From Hellea sp. (GTDB lineage: Bacteria > Pseudomonadota > Alphaproteobacteria > Caulobacterales > Maricaulaceae), in NCBI GenBank assembly GCA_013002305.1, contig JABDKG010000042.1:1-64000 (forward strand): 64,000 nt of DNA. The letters are read 5' to 3'. Below the pieces are notes generated by a model. That model was not told the origin of the DNA. It made no database searches and saw nothing but the letters and a program-made list of their open reading frames with translations. The position numbers and the translations under genes were made by a program. Of this stretch, positions 1 through 7,859 are shown one piece after another; the first letter of the stretch is position 1, and every line of letters starts with the position of its first letter.

Positions 1-110
1 TCCTTCATCCAAGCATATTCATCAACCCGCGAACGGCTCAATTGCGTAAAAGTTTCCGGTTTTTTGGGCGCGATTGGAGGATTTGCGTCGGAGAAGGATT
101 TATGAGGCAT
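1..110 (-). CDS. Oligopeptidase B-like S9 peptidase, N-terminal fragment cut by the window edge
   Basis: Reading leftward from an ATG at 110-108 gives 36 open codons to the edge. The start is MPHKSFSDANPPIAPKK and the end is SRVDEYAWMK. A short PP-A-K leader followed by a (R/T)-x-D-x-Y-x-W-(L/M)-(R/K) motif is how cytosolic prolyl-oligopeptidase family (S9A, PtrB) proteins begin, so I infer an oligopeptidase B that cleaves after basic residues in short peptides. The catalytic part lies outside the window. A GGA element about 8 bases before the ATG supports the start. It is divergent from the DUF2336 gene. The family call rests on a short segment only. Confidence 0.6.
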   Translation of the reverse strand, partial: MPHKSFSDANPPIAPKKPETFTQLSRSRVDEYAWMK

Positions 111-218
111 GAAATATTCCGGAAGACTAACTGTGAGAAGCCTAGATAAGGCGCGTGGCCGAATAGGCAAGAGGCTTGATAAATATGTCTATTTTGGGGT
201 GAATTTGGTCACCCTTGG

Positions 219-233
219 TTAACCCTCTTTAAC
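219..233. promoter_or_regulatory. Near-match to a CtrA box before the DUF2336 gene
   Basis: TTAA (219-222) and TTAAC (229-233) are separated by 6 bases, where the CtrA consensus TTAA-N7-TTAAC has 7. The pair lies about 34 bases upstream of the preferred start at 267. The short spacer makes this weak; it may only be an AT-rich promoter stretch. Confidence 0.25.
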
Positions 234-266
234 TATGGTTTTCCCAGGAATTGGCAAAGGATGTCC

Positions 267-1505
267 ATGCAACCCCAAGCGGCACTCGAATTAACCGAGA
301 CGACCGAAGCAAAACCCGTTGATCCGGCCGTTGTCCGGAGCCAGCTGGCGAGGCGTTTGGCGGACGTGATTTGTATTCCCGAAAGTCAACTTGCGCCGCA
401 GGAACGGCATATGGCTGGCGATGTTCTGGTCGAGCTTCTGCGCGATGCCGATATCAGCCTGCGCGAAGCGGTCGCCAAGCGATTGGTAATGCTGAACGAG
501 GCGCCTCGGACAATCTTGATGATTTTGGCCAAGGACGAATTGACAGTTGCCCGTCATATTCTTGAGAAAAGCAAAAGCTTGACAGATTCAGATCTGATCC
601 AGATTTCCCGCAAAGTCCCGAAGACCCACCGTATGGTGATCGCACAGCGCCGCCACATATCGGACGCGGTTGTCGATGTTCTGGTTGAGTTTCTCGAAGA
701 AGAGGTCGTCGAAAAGGTCTTGCAGAATAAAGGCGCTAATTTTTCCGAAACAGCACTTCAGCGCATTTTAAGGATGAGCCGCAATCATCACCGATATGTC
801 GAGCTTCTCGTGTTGCGCGATGAAGTCCGGCCGTCTCATGGTCTGACGATGTTTTGGTGGTCCAACCACGAAACCCGCCGTAAAATTCTCAAACGGTTCT
901 CGATTGCCCGAACAGTCCTGCAGGATTCCTGCGCCGATTTATACCCCAAAGCCGCGGACACAGGATGGTCTGATCCAGCCGTGCGTAAAGCCCTGCAATT
1001 TATCGAACGCCGGCAGCGCAATCGCGCCGCCATGGAGCGTAGTGATTTTGAAGGTCTGGAAGCCGCTTTGGAAACAGCCGAGCACGAAGGTCTAACCCGG
1101 GAAATTACCCAGGAAATTTCATATATGGCGGGTGTGAAGCCGGCGACCGGCGCTCAGATATTGACCGACCCGTCCGGCGAATCCATTGCTATTCTGTGCA
1201 AGGCGCCAGGTTTGAAACGCGAATATTTGTTGAAGATATGGAAAGCCTTGAAAAAACCGCTTCGGGATGAGGATGGCAATCGACATCCGGATTTGGAACG
1301 CGCGATCTCGACTTATGACGAGATTTCTACGGATAAAGCTCAGACCGTTTTGCGCTACTGGAATTGGTCGCTGACGTCCTCGTTAAATGCGGACGTACTG
1401 CGCCATATCAAAGACGGCGTGATTCCTCGCGAAGAGGATTATGGGGCTGCAGCGATTACGGCGGCGCTGGTCTTCGGATACAAACCTGATCCAAGCGTCA
1501 ACTAG
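267..1505 (+). CDS. DUF2336 domain-containing protein
   Basis: A soluble protein of about 412 residues without a signal peptide or membrane segment. It is almost all alpha-helical, with HEAT-like helical pairs such as LLRDADISLREAVAKRL, which is typical of the alphaproteobacterial DUF2336 family. The biochemical role is not established; members are often cell-cycle or flagellum associated. I place the start at the second ATG (267) because the AAAGG at 256-260 abuts the first ATG (261) but is about 6 bases from the second. The gene stands alone, divergent from the peptidase gene and 111 bases before the antiporter operon. The family call is fairly secure; the function is unknown. Confidence 0.75.
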   Translation: MQPQAALELTETTEAKPVDPAVVRSQLARRLADVICIPESQLAPQERHMAGDVLVELLRDADISLREAVAKRLVMLNEAPRTILMILAKDELTVARHILEKSKSLTDSDLIQISRKVPKTHRMVIAQRRHISDAVVDVLVEFLEEEVVEKVLQNKGANFSETALQRILRMSRNHHRYVELLVLRDEVRPSHGLTMFWWSNHETRRKILKRFSIARTVLQDSCADLYPKAADTGWSDPAVRKALQFIERRQRNRAAMERSDFEGLEAALETAEHEGLTREITQEISYMAGVKPATGAQILTDPSGESIAILCKAPGLKREYLLKIWKALKKPLRDEDGNRHPDLERAISTYDEISTDKAQTVLRYWNWSLTSSLNADVLRHIKDGVIPREEDYGAAAITAALVFGYKPDPSVN

Positions 1506-1583
1506 GCCATTTTTTTCTATTTTTCCCCTGTTTTCGAGCCAAATAACCTTGGCCATTTGAGCGACTATCGTTAAACCAATGCA

Positions 1584-1599
1584 AAAGTAATATTACTTT
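1584..1599. promoter_or_regulatory. Perfect 16-bp palindrome before the antiporter operon
   Basis: AAAGTAATATTACTTT is fully self-complementary and ends 17 bases before the mnhE start codon, just upstream of its GGAGGG ribosome binding site. It is AT-rich with a TAATATTA core. The position suits an operator or a small mRNA hairpin. The MucR-like protein at the end of this operon is one candidate ligand, since MucR/Ros proteins favour AT-rich DNA with T-A steps; that link is inference. Confidence 0.5.
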
Positions 1600-1616
1600 G
1601 GTTAATTGGAGGGAAC

Positions 1617-2126
1617 ATGCTGCGCTTTGGCTTGGTACTGGCAATCGTCATGGTGATTTACTGGTTCTCGCTGTCCGGCTATTTCGACCATCCTCTACTC
1701 CTTGTTCTCGGTGCGATCTCTGTTTTATTAGTGCTTGGCCTGTGCCAGCGTATGAAGATATTGGATGAGGAAACAGCGCCCTATCTAAATCTCCCCAAAA
1801 CGCTGACTTATTTTGTTTGGCTTTTCAAAGAAATCGTCAAAGCCAATGTCCATGTGATGCGCGCCGTATTAAGTCCGGGTCTGGAAGTGTCGCCAAAAAT
1901 GGTCAAAATTAAATCTTCGCCGGCAACGGAAATTGGCAAAACAATGTTCGCCAATTCGATAACTCTGACGCCCGGCACTGTCAGCGTCGAAATGTCGGAA
2001 AAGGAAATTTTAGTGCATGCCTTACTGACGGAGATGAGTGATCCTGAGGGTTTTGAGGAAATGGCGGATCGTTCCGCTTGGGCGATAGGCGAGCTTGCGG
2101 AAAATCGTCAAGCGAAGGGGTCATAG
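1617..2126 (+). CDS. mnhE: Mrp/Mnh cation:proton antiporter subunit E
   Basis: A membrane protein of 169 residues with two N-terminal hydrophobic segments (about 3-20 and 25-43) and a cytoplasmic domain. The F-x-x-E-I-V-x-A-N segment and the block TMFANSITLTPGTVSVE are hallmarks of MnhE/MrpE. In Mrp complexes this subunit helps assemble the multi-subunit Na+(K+)/H+ antiporter in the inner membrane. A strong GGAGGG lies 6 bases before the ATG, so this is the well-translated first gene of the operon. The stop codon directly precedes the ATG of mnhF. Length is normal for the family. Confidence 0.92.
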   Translation: MLRFGLVLAIVMVIYWFSLSGYFDHPLLLVLGAISVLLVLGLCQRMKILDEETAPYLNLPKTLTYFVWLFKEIVKANVHVMRAVLSPGLEVSPKMVKIKSSPATEIGKTMFANSITLTPGTVSVEMSEKEILVHALLTEMSDPEGFEEMADRSAWAIGELAENRQAKGS

Positions 2127-2450
2127 ATGGAACATATGATGGCATATGTGAATTTGGGTGCTGCCTTCCTGATTTTGATCAGTATGGCGATGATGCTTGG
2201 CCGATTATTGATTGGGCCGACCCTTTACGATCGCTTGTTAGCGGTAAACTCTTTCGGCACAAAAACCGTATTGTTTTTATGTGTCTTTTGCCTCGTGATT
2301 GGGCGGCCAGACGGAGTCGATATTGCGCTACTCTACGCGCTGATGAATTTTATCGCGACCATCGCCGTGTTGAAATATTTCAGATATCGGGCGCTCGATG
2401 TGTCGCTACTGAAAAGTCACATCACCAAAGGTGAGGGCGCGGGCAAATGA
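2127..2450 (+). CDS. mnhF: Mrp/Mnh cation:proton antiporter subunit F
   Basis: 107 residues, almost entirely three transmembrane helices. The motif GPTLYDRLLAVNSFGTK between helices 1 and 2 and the I-A-L-L-Y-A-L-x-N-F segment are diagnostic of MnhF/MrpF (PhaF). It begins right after the mnhE stop and overlaps mnhG by 4 bases (ATGA), pointing to translational coupling. It acts as a small core subunit of the antiporter, near the MnhG and MnhE subunits. Length and topology match the family. Confidence 0.92.
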   Translation: MEHMMAYVNLGAAFLILISMAMMLGRLLIGPTLYDRLLAVNSFGTKTVLFLCVFCLVIGRPDGVDIALLYALMNFIATIAVLKYFRYRALDVSLLKSHITKGEGAGK

Positions 2451-2857
2451 TAGTTTCCCTAATCCTTGCCGGAGCTGACACTGTCGCATCCGGGGCAATG
2501 TCGATAGACATTTGGGAAGTCATAAGAAATGGTTTGGCCATCTTAAGCCTTCTTGCCGGACTATTTTTTGTTTTAGGCGGAACTCTGGGTGTCTTGCGTC
2601 TACCGGATTTTTTCACGCGTCTGCACGCAGCTGGCATGACAGATACGCTCGGCGCTGAGTTGATCCTGCTGGGCCTGATCATTCAAGAAGGCTTTACACA
2701 GCTGAGTCTGAAGTTCTTTTTGGTTGCATTCTTTCTCATTGTGACAAGCCCGACCGCCACTCATGCGGTCGCCAATGCGGCTTATCAGGCCGGGCTCAAG
2801 CCCCTTTTGGGCAAATATAAAGCGCCGGATCCTGAAGATATCGGGAAGGAGGGCTAA
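2447..2857 (+). CDS. mnhG: Mrp/Mnh cation:proton antiporter subunit G
   Basis: Three predicted membrane helices and the family motif GVLRLPDFFTRLHAAG-x-TDT-G identify MnhG/MrpG. The ATG at 2447 overlaps the mnhF stop. An internal ATG at 2498 would give a 119-residue protein closer to the usual family length, but the 4-base overlap favours 2447. The charged C-terminal tail (after about residue 120) is typical. It is part of the antiporter's small-subunit block. The start is the only uncertain point. Confidence 0.9.
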   Translation: MIVSLILAGADTVASGAMSIDIWEVIRNGLAILSLLAGLFFVLGGTLGVLRLPDFFTRLHAAGMTDTLGAELILLGLIIQEGFTQLSLKFFLVAFFLIVTSPTATHAVANAAYQAGLKPLLGKYKAPDPEDIGKEG

Positions 2858-3565
2858 ATGGTACCGACTATCCTATTAGACGTTGGGCTTATGGCAATGC
2901 TAGTCGTTGTCGCTTTTGCAATTGTTCGCTTAAAATCCCTGTTTGCGATTGTGATGCTTCAAGGCGTCTATAGTCTCGTATCGGCTGCCTGGTTTGTATC
3001 GCTCGATGCCGTCGATGTCGCTTTCACAGAAGCGGCCGTTGGCGCCGGTGTCTCGACCGTCCTGATGTTGGCTGCGATGCTTTTGGCGGACCGCGAGTCC
3101 CGTCCCGTGCCCATAAGTCGCCAAATCGGGCCGCTTATCATTGTCATGGTCGCCGGATTTGCCATGTTTGCCGCGATCGGGGACATGCCAGCATTTGGTG
3201 ACCCTCATTCACCGGCCAATCAATATGTCGGAATGAATTATATTGATCAGACGGCGGAAGAAATCCACATTCCTAATGTCGTGACCGCCGTGTTAGCGAG
3301 CTATCGGGGTTACGATACTTTCGGCGAAGCGGTTGTAATTTTTGCCGCTGGTCTTGGGGTTCTCTTATTGCTCGGCCTAAACGGCAATGCCGGTAAATGG
3401 CGGGCACAACCAAATGGCATCCGTATTTCCAGCGCGTCAGCACCAGCGGCGCGCAAGCGCCCAATGCCCGAAGATGCGCCAAAGCCACCGTCAAAACCGA
3501 AGTCTACACCCAAGCGAAAATCAAGCCCCAAAACCACACGAAAATCGACGGGAGGGAAGTCATGA
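2858..3565 (+). CDS. Antiporter subunit with MbhD/MbhE-like membrane domains (DUF4040 type) and a basic Lys/Pro tail
   Basis: 235 residues. Residues about 5-85 form three helices with the segment EAAVGAGVSTVLMLAAML, which matches the DUF4040/MbhD module found at the C-terminus of long MnhA proteins. Residues about 88-175 add two more helices with the F-G-E-A-V-V-I-F-A-A-G segment, as in the MbhE or MnhB-related module. Residues about 195-235 are a Pro/Lys/Ser-rich basic tail that I do not know from the family. Here the MnhA C-terminal half is a separate gene, as in Mbh-type and ancestral Mrp arrangements. The stop overlaps the mnhB start (ATGA). Confidence 0.8.
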   Translation: MVPTILLDVGLMAMLVVVAFAIVRLKSLFAIVMLQGVYSLVSAAWFVSLDAVDVAFTEAAVGAGVSTVLMLAAMLLADRESRPVPISRQIGPLIIVMVAGFAMFAAIGDMPAFGDPHSPANQYVGMNYIDQTAEEIHIPNVVTAVLASYRGYDTFGEAVVIFAAGLGVLLLLGLNGNAGKWRAQPNGIRISSASAPAARKRPMPEDAPKPPSKPKSTPKRKSSPKTTRKSTGGKS

Positions 3566-4002
3566 CGCCTCATGTCATATTGCGGGTCGTTTCCAAGCTC
3601 CTGATCCCGCTCATCGCCATGTTTGCTTTTTATGTGCAATTCCATGGTGATTACGGGCCTGGCGGTGGTTTTCAGGCCGGCGTCATTTTGGCCGCCGCCG
3701 TCATTTTATACGCGCTGATTTTTGGTTTGGACGAAGCTAAAAAAGCGATCCCGCCGTCTTGGGTCCGGATCGGAATGACCCTTGGCGTATTGCTCTATGG
3801 CGGCACGGGCGTCGTGACCTGGCTGCTCGGCAGTGAGTTTTTAAGCTACGGTGTTCTGACGCCGGATCACCCGTCTCATGGGCAGCATTACGGCATTCTC
3901 GCGGTCGAACTGGGCGTGTTGCTGGCCGTTGCCAGCGTCATGCTCGCAATATTTTACGCATTCGGCTCACGGCAGCCCGAACTTTCGGATGAGGACTGGT
4001 AA
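3562..4002 (+). CDS. mnhB: Mrp/Mnh cation:proton antiporter subunit B
   Basis: 146 residues with four hydrophobic helices. The motif GDYGPGGGFQAGVI after helix 1 is the signature of the MnhB/MrpB domain. I use the ATG at 3562 because it has GGAGGG 5-6 bases upstream and overlaps the previous stop by 4 bases. The same frame is open back to 3397, but that part is an out-of-frame shadow of the preceding gene. It overlaps mnhC by one base (TAATG). It is an inner-membrane core subunit of the antiporter. Confidence 0.9.
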   Translation: MTPHVILRVVSKLLIPLIAMFAFYVQFHGDYGPGGGFQAGVILAAAVILYALIFGLDEAKKAIPPSWVRIGMTLGVLLYGGTGVVTWLLGSEFLSYGVLTPDHPSHGQHYGILAVELGVLLAVASVMLAIFYAFGSRQPELSDEDW

Positions 4003-4472
4003 TGTTTTCAGCCATTTTTGAAAATTTTCACTACACGATCGTTATCATATTGATGATGACGGGGCTTTATGTCGTGTTCTCGTCCGGCAATTTGATCAAA
4101 AAACTTGTCGGTTTGTCCGTGTTCCAGACATCGGTTTTCCTGCTGTATATTTCAATCGGTAAAGTTCGCGGCGGACAACCGCCCATTTTGGTCGATGACC
4201 ATAGCAGCGGAGGCGAACATGCAAGTGCCGCGACAAATCTTTTGGCCGGCGCCGCTGAGGTGCCCGCAGGCGGCGCACATCATGCCAGCGACGTCTTATA
4301 CTCCAACCCGCTGCCGCATGTTCTCATCCTGACAGCGATTGTGGTCGGCGTTGCAACGCTGGCGATCGGATTGGCGCTGACCGTGCGTATTCGCGAAGTT
4401 TACGGATCGATCGAAGAAGATGTGATCAATGAAATCGACTATCGATATAATCTTGAAGGCACGGACAGCTAA
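4002..4472 (+). CDS. mnhC: Mrp/Mnh cation:proton antiporter subunit C with a His-rich loop insertion
   Basis: A NuoK-like subunit with three helices (about 10-27, 32-52, 106-128); GNLIKKLVGLSVFQTSVFLLYI is split across helix 2 as in MnhC/MrpC. The family is usually near 113 residues, but this protein has 156. The difference is mainly a hydrophilic, Gly/Ala/His-rich loop at about residues 65-100 (DDHSSGGEH, GGAHHASD) between helices 2 and 3. The loop may be a harmless linker or a metal or pH sensing element. The gene overlaps both neighbours by single bases. Confidence 0.9.
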   Translation: MFSAIFENFHYTIVIILMMTGLYVVFSSGNLIKKLVGLSVFQTSVFLLYISIGKVRGGQPPILVDDHSSGGEHASAATNLLAGAAEVPAGGAHHASDVLYSNPLPHVLILTAIVVGVATLAIGLALTVRIREVYGSIEEDVINEIDYRYNLEGTDS

Positions 4473-5995
4473 TGGGAATGCTTGAATTCTTTCCAGAGTG
4501 GTTACAATACCACGGTGCAGCCTTGGCCGTCGTCTTACCCTTATTAATGGGCGCCATTTGCGCCATCTTGCCCAGCGAGCGACTGGCGTGGATTACCACA
4601 TTAATTGTCGTTTCCATATGCACAGTTACGGCCTTCGGTCTGCTGCTCGTCACTTTTGGCGGAGAATCCGTTATTTACAAAATGGGCGGGTGGGATCCTC
4701 CGAAAGGCATTTCCTACGTCATTGACGGTCTTAATACGCCGGTGATTTTCTTGATCTCAGCGATGGCGCTTTTGACAACGCTTTACGGTTTGCCAAGCGT
4801 GGTTGCAGAGGTTGAGCCAAAGAAACGCGCGCCATTTTACGGAGCGTTTTTGATTGGTGTTGCCGGACTGTTGGGAATGGTTGTCACGGGCGACGCGTTT
4901 AACGTGTTTGTATTCCTCGAAGTCTCATCGATTTCGACCTATGTGCTTGTTGCGATGGGCGCTAGCCGGGATCGGCGCGCTTTAGCCGCGGCATACCGAT
5001 ATCTGATATTGGGATCAATCGGCGCAACTTTCTTCGTGATCGGGCTTGGCTTTCTTTATATGGAAACCGGCACGCTCAACATGGCCGATATAGGCCGGAA
5101 GCTTCAGGAGCTTGAAGGCGGAAGCCGGGTCGCCATGGTGGCCTTTGGGTTCATCACTGTCGGACTGGGCCTTAAGCTGGCTATGTTCCCACTGCATATG
5201 TGGCTCCCGGGAGCCTATGCGCATGCGCCGAGTTTTGTGACTGTCTTTTTGGCGTCAACCGCGACCAAAGCTGCGCTTTACCTGATGCTACGTTTTAGCT
5301 TTACGGTCTTTGACGTCTCTTTTGACTACGTCCTGACAGTCGTGACCTATTTATTTACCGGACTTGGATGCGCCGCCATGGTGCTCGGTTCACTGCAGGC
5401 GATATTCCAAACAGATGCTCGGCGAACGCTGGCTTATTCGTCAGTTGCGCAGGTCGGCTATATGTTGCTCGGTGTTGGCATGGCGACCTCTCTGGGACTG
5501 ACCGCCGGATATGTTCACCTCCTTAATCACGCCGTCATAAAAGGGGCGTTGTTCTTCGCGCTCGGCGCGTTCTGGTATCGCTACGGCATCACCCGAACTG
5601 AGGATTTTGCAGGGCTCGGGAAAATGATGCCATGGACAATGGGCGCCTTTACGCTGGGCGGCCTGTCTTTGATAGGTGTGCCTTTAACGGCCGGATTTAT
5701 TTCCAAGCTTCAGCTGGCCGAAGCCGCGTTACAGCGCGGTTGGGGCTGGGCCGTATTTGTCATAATGGCAACCTCTATCCTTGCCATCATCTATATTGGT
5801 CGATTGATTTTAACGGCCTATTTCCAGGCGCCGCCCGAAATTGACGGCGAAGTCGTCAAGCGCAACGAAGCGCCGCTGATGATGTTAATCCCAATGTGGA
5901 TTTTGGTGGCGCTGTCTATCACTATTGGCGTTAATTCTGATTTTGTCGTACAAGCTGGCCAGATGGCGGCTGAAGTCTTGGGGGGGATCTCCTAA
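4472..5995 (+). CDS. mnhD: Mrp/Mnh antiporter subunit D (NuoN/M-type proton channel subunit)
   Basis: 507 residues, about 14 transmembrane helices, Proton_antipo_M domain. The conserved channel residues are present: Glu in FVFLEVSSISTYVLVAMG and Lys in LKLAMFPLHMWLPGAYAHAP. These place it in the MnhD/MrpD group related to complex I subunits NuoM/NuoN. It is expected to carry one of the proton or cation translocation half-channels. It overlaps mnhC and the next antiporter subunit by one base each, so it is mid-operon and probably translationally coupled. Confidence 0.92.
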   Translation: MGMLEFFPEWLQYHGAALAVVLPLLMGAICAILPSERLAWITTLIVVSICTVTAFGLLLVTFGGESVIYKMGGWDPPKGISYVIDGLNTPVIFLISAMALLTTLYGLPSVVAEVEPKKRAPFYGAFLIGVAGLLGMVVTGDAFNVFVFLEVSSISTYVLVAMGASRDRRALAAAYRYLILGSIGATFFVIGLGFLYMETGTLNMADIGRKLQELEGGSRVAMVAFGFITVGLGLKLAMFPLHMWLPGAYAHAPSFVTVFLASTATKAALYLMLRFSFTVFDVSFDYVLTVVTYLFTGLGCAAMVLGSLQAIFQTDARRTLAYSSVAQVGYMLLGVGMATSLGLTAGYVHLLNHAVIKGALFFALGAFWYRYGITRTEDFAGLGKMMPWTMGAFTLGGLSLIGVPLTAGFISKLQLAEAALQRGWGWAVFVIMATSILAIIYIGRLILTAYFQAPPEIDGEVVKRNEAPLMMLIPMWILVALSITIGVNSDFVVQAGQMAAEVLGGIS

Positions 5996-7482
5996 TGTCT
6001 TACACACCTGAACTCGCACTGGCCCTGCTATTGATCATTCCATTGGTCGCATCGGTACTTATTCCTTTATGTCGGCGCCATGCCAATATCCGCGAAGCCG
6101 TAACCCTAATCTCGGCAGCCTTGCTGCTCGCCAATGTTATCTATCTTGTTAAAATTGTCGCTGGCGGCGCGCGACCGGAACTCCATCTCGGGACCTTTGC
6201 CGGGAAATTTGAAATTAAATTTGTGCTCGAGCCGCTGGGCGCGGTTTTTGCTGCAATCGCCAGTTCGCTTTGGATTATCAATACGCTGTTTTCCATTGGA
6301 TATATGCGCGGCAATGAAGAAAAGAACCAGACCCGGTTCTACGCTTTTGTCGCCATCGCCATCGCTGCCTCGATGGGCATCGCGGCCTCAGGCAATCTCA
6401 TTACATTGTTTGTCTTTTACGAAGTTCTGACCCTATCAACATTCCCTCTGGTCACCCATAAAGGCGATGCCAAAGCAAAGCGCGGCGGTACAATCTATGC
6501 GCTTATCCTGATGGGAACGTCCCTGGGCCTCTTACTGCCTGCGGTCATCGGCGTTCAGGTGATCGCGGGAACGACCGACTTTATGGTTGGCGGCGTGCTC
6601 GAAGGTAAAGCCAGCATGCTCGCAGTTTCGATCCTACTATTCTTATTTGCTTTTGGTATTGGTAAGGCGGCTTTGATGCCGGTTCACCCATGGCTGCCCA
6701 ATGCCATGGTCGCGCCGACACCTGTCTCTGCGCTTTTACATGCCGTGGCGGTTGTGAAGGCCGGTGTGTTTACAATGTTAAAAGTGGTGACCTACACATT
6801 CGGGCCGGCAATCGCGACGGGGTCATCCATGAGTACGATTCTGTCCTGGGTCGCAGCCTTCTCCATTGTTATCGCGTCGATCATCGCGATGCGGCAAGAC
6901 AATCTCAAGAAAAGACTGGCCTATTCGACCGTGTCGCAGCTGTCCTATGTAACCCTCGGCGCAATGCTCGCGACAGGCTACGCCATCATTGGCGGCGCAC
7001 TTCAAATAATTATGCATGCCTGGGGCAAGATCACGCTCTTTATGTGCGCGGGCGCGATTTATACGGTCGCCCATCGCGGCGAAATATCCAAACTCAATGG
7101 CCTTGGCCGGACTATGCCGTGGGTATTTGGCGCATTCCTCGTGGGATCTTTGTCTATTATCGGCGCGCCGCCAATGGGCGGCTCTTGGCCTAAATTTTTC
7201 CTTATGGCCGGCGCTATCGATAGTGAGAAGGCCATCCTGCTAGCGGCCCTGATCGTCTCGTCAATATTAAACGTGATTTATCTAATTCCTATCGCTGTGC
7301 GCGGCTTTATGCGTCCGCCTGATGATCCGGCGAAAGATGCCGTGATCGCAATAGAGCGCAAGAAACATCGATGGGTAATCATTCCGCCCGTCCTGACGGC
7401 GCTCGGAGCTTTTATCCTGTTCTTCTTTGCAGGGGATATGACTGACTTCCTGATGCCCATACTTCCGGGCGGAGAATTCTAA
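5995..7482 (+). CDS. Second NuoL/MnhA-N-like antiporter subunit
   Basis: 495 residues, about 14 helices, with a proton-antiporter membrane domain. The segment VAPTPVSALLHAVAVVKAG and the Lys in GIGKAALMPVHPWLP resemble NuoL and the N-terminal half of MnhA more than MnhD. The key Glu is in FVFYEVLTLSTFPLV. It therefore probably replaces the MnhA N-terminal module, which is not fused to the MbhD/MbhE part here. Automatic annotation would likely call it 'subunit D'. It overlaps both neighbours by one base. Confidence 0.85.
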   Translation: MSYTPELALALLLIIPLVASVLIPLCRRHANIREAVTLISAALLLANVIYLVKIVAGGARPELHLGTFAGKFEIKFVLEPLGAVFAAIASSLWIINTLFSIGYMRGNEEKNQTRFYAFVAIAIAASMGIAASGNLITLFVFYEVLTLSTFPLVTHKGDAKAKRGGTIYALILMGTSLGLLLPAVIGVQVIAGTTDFMVGGVLEGKASMLAVSILLFLFAFGIGKAALMPVHPWLPNAMVAPTPVSALLHAVAVVKAGVFTMLKVVTYTFGPAIATGSSMSTILSWVAAFSIVIASIIAMRQDNLKKRLAYSTVSQLSYVTLGAMLATGYAIIGGALQIIMHAWGKITLFMCAGAIYTVAHRGEISKLNGLGRTMPWVFGAFLVGSLSIIGAPPMGGSWPKFFLMAGAIDSEKAILLAALIVSSILNVIYLIPIAVRGFMRPPDDPAKDAVIAIERKKHRWVIIPPVLTALGAFILFFFAGDMTDFLMPILPGGEF

Positions 7483-7859
7483 TGGCCAAGAAACCGCAAT
7501 CTAAAAAACAAGATGATCACATTCATCCTTTTGCCCGTAAATTTTTGTGGCTCGGCGATGAGAAGATAATAAGAGGCTTTATCTGGGTGCCAATTATCGG
7601 CCTGATTATTACAGTTATGGCGGGGTTCATTTTTCCTCATGACCCCAAACATGCTGCGCCTTGGGATATTTGGCGGGTCGGCTTTACTTGGGATTCGTTC
7701 CCGTCTTGGGCGTTGATCGGTTTTTGCGCCTATAGTTTTGTCGTTCTCTCGGCTGAACCTTTATTTCGCCTCCTCTCGCGTAAGGAAAATTATTACGGCG
7801 AGGAAGAAGTGCCTGAAGTCATCATAGAACCAACGGCGGAGGTCCATCATCATGATTGA
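7482..7859 (+). CDS. Unknown small membrane protein inside the antiporter operon
   Basis: 125 residues with a lysine-rich N-terminus, two hydrophobic helices (about 32-50 and 71-88) and an acidic, His-ending tail (EEEVPEVIIEPTAEVHHHD). I recognise no domain. Its start overlaps the previous gene by one base and its end overlaps the next by 8 bases, so it is translated with the antiporter subunits. A role as an accessory or assembly subunit is the simplest inference. It could also bridge the second and third large subunits. Confidence 0.75.
   Translation: MAKKPQSKKQDDHIHPFARKFLWLGDEKIIRGFIWVPIIGLIITVMAGFIFPHDPKHAAPWDIWRVGFTWDSFPSWALIGFCAYSFVVLSAEPLFRLLSRKENYYGEEEVPEVIIEPTAEVHHHD

Noticed and set aside
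219-233. Calling the TTAA-N6-TTAAC pair a firm CtrA site
   Set aside because: The spacer is one base short of the consensus; kept only as a low-confidence site.
3397-3561. Longer N-terminus for mnhB
   Set aside because: The extension overlaps the preceding gene out of frame and has no family similarity. The ATG at 3562 has GGAGGG and the 4-base overlap seen throughout the operon.
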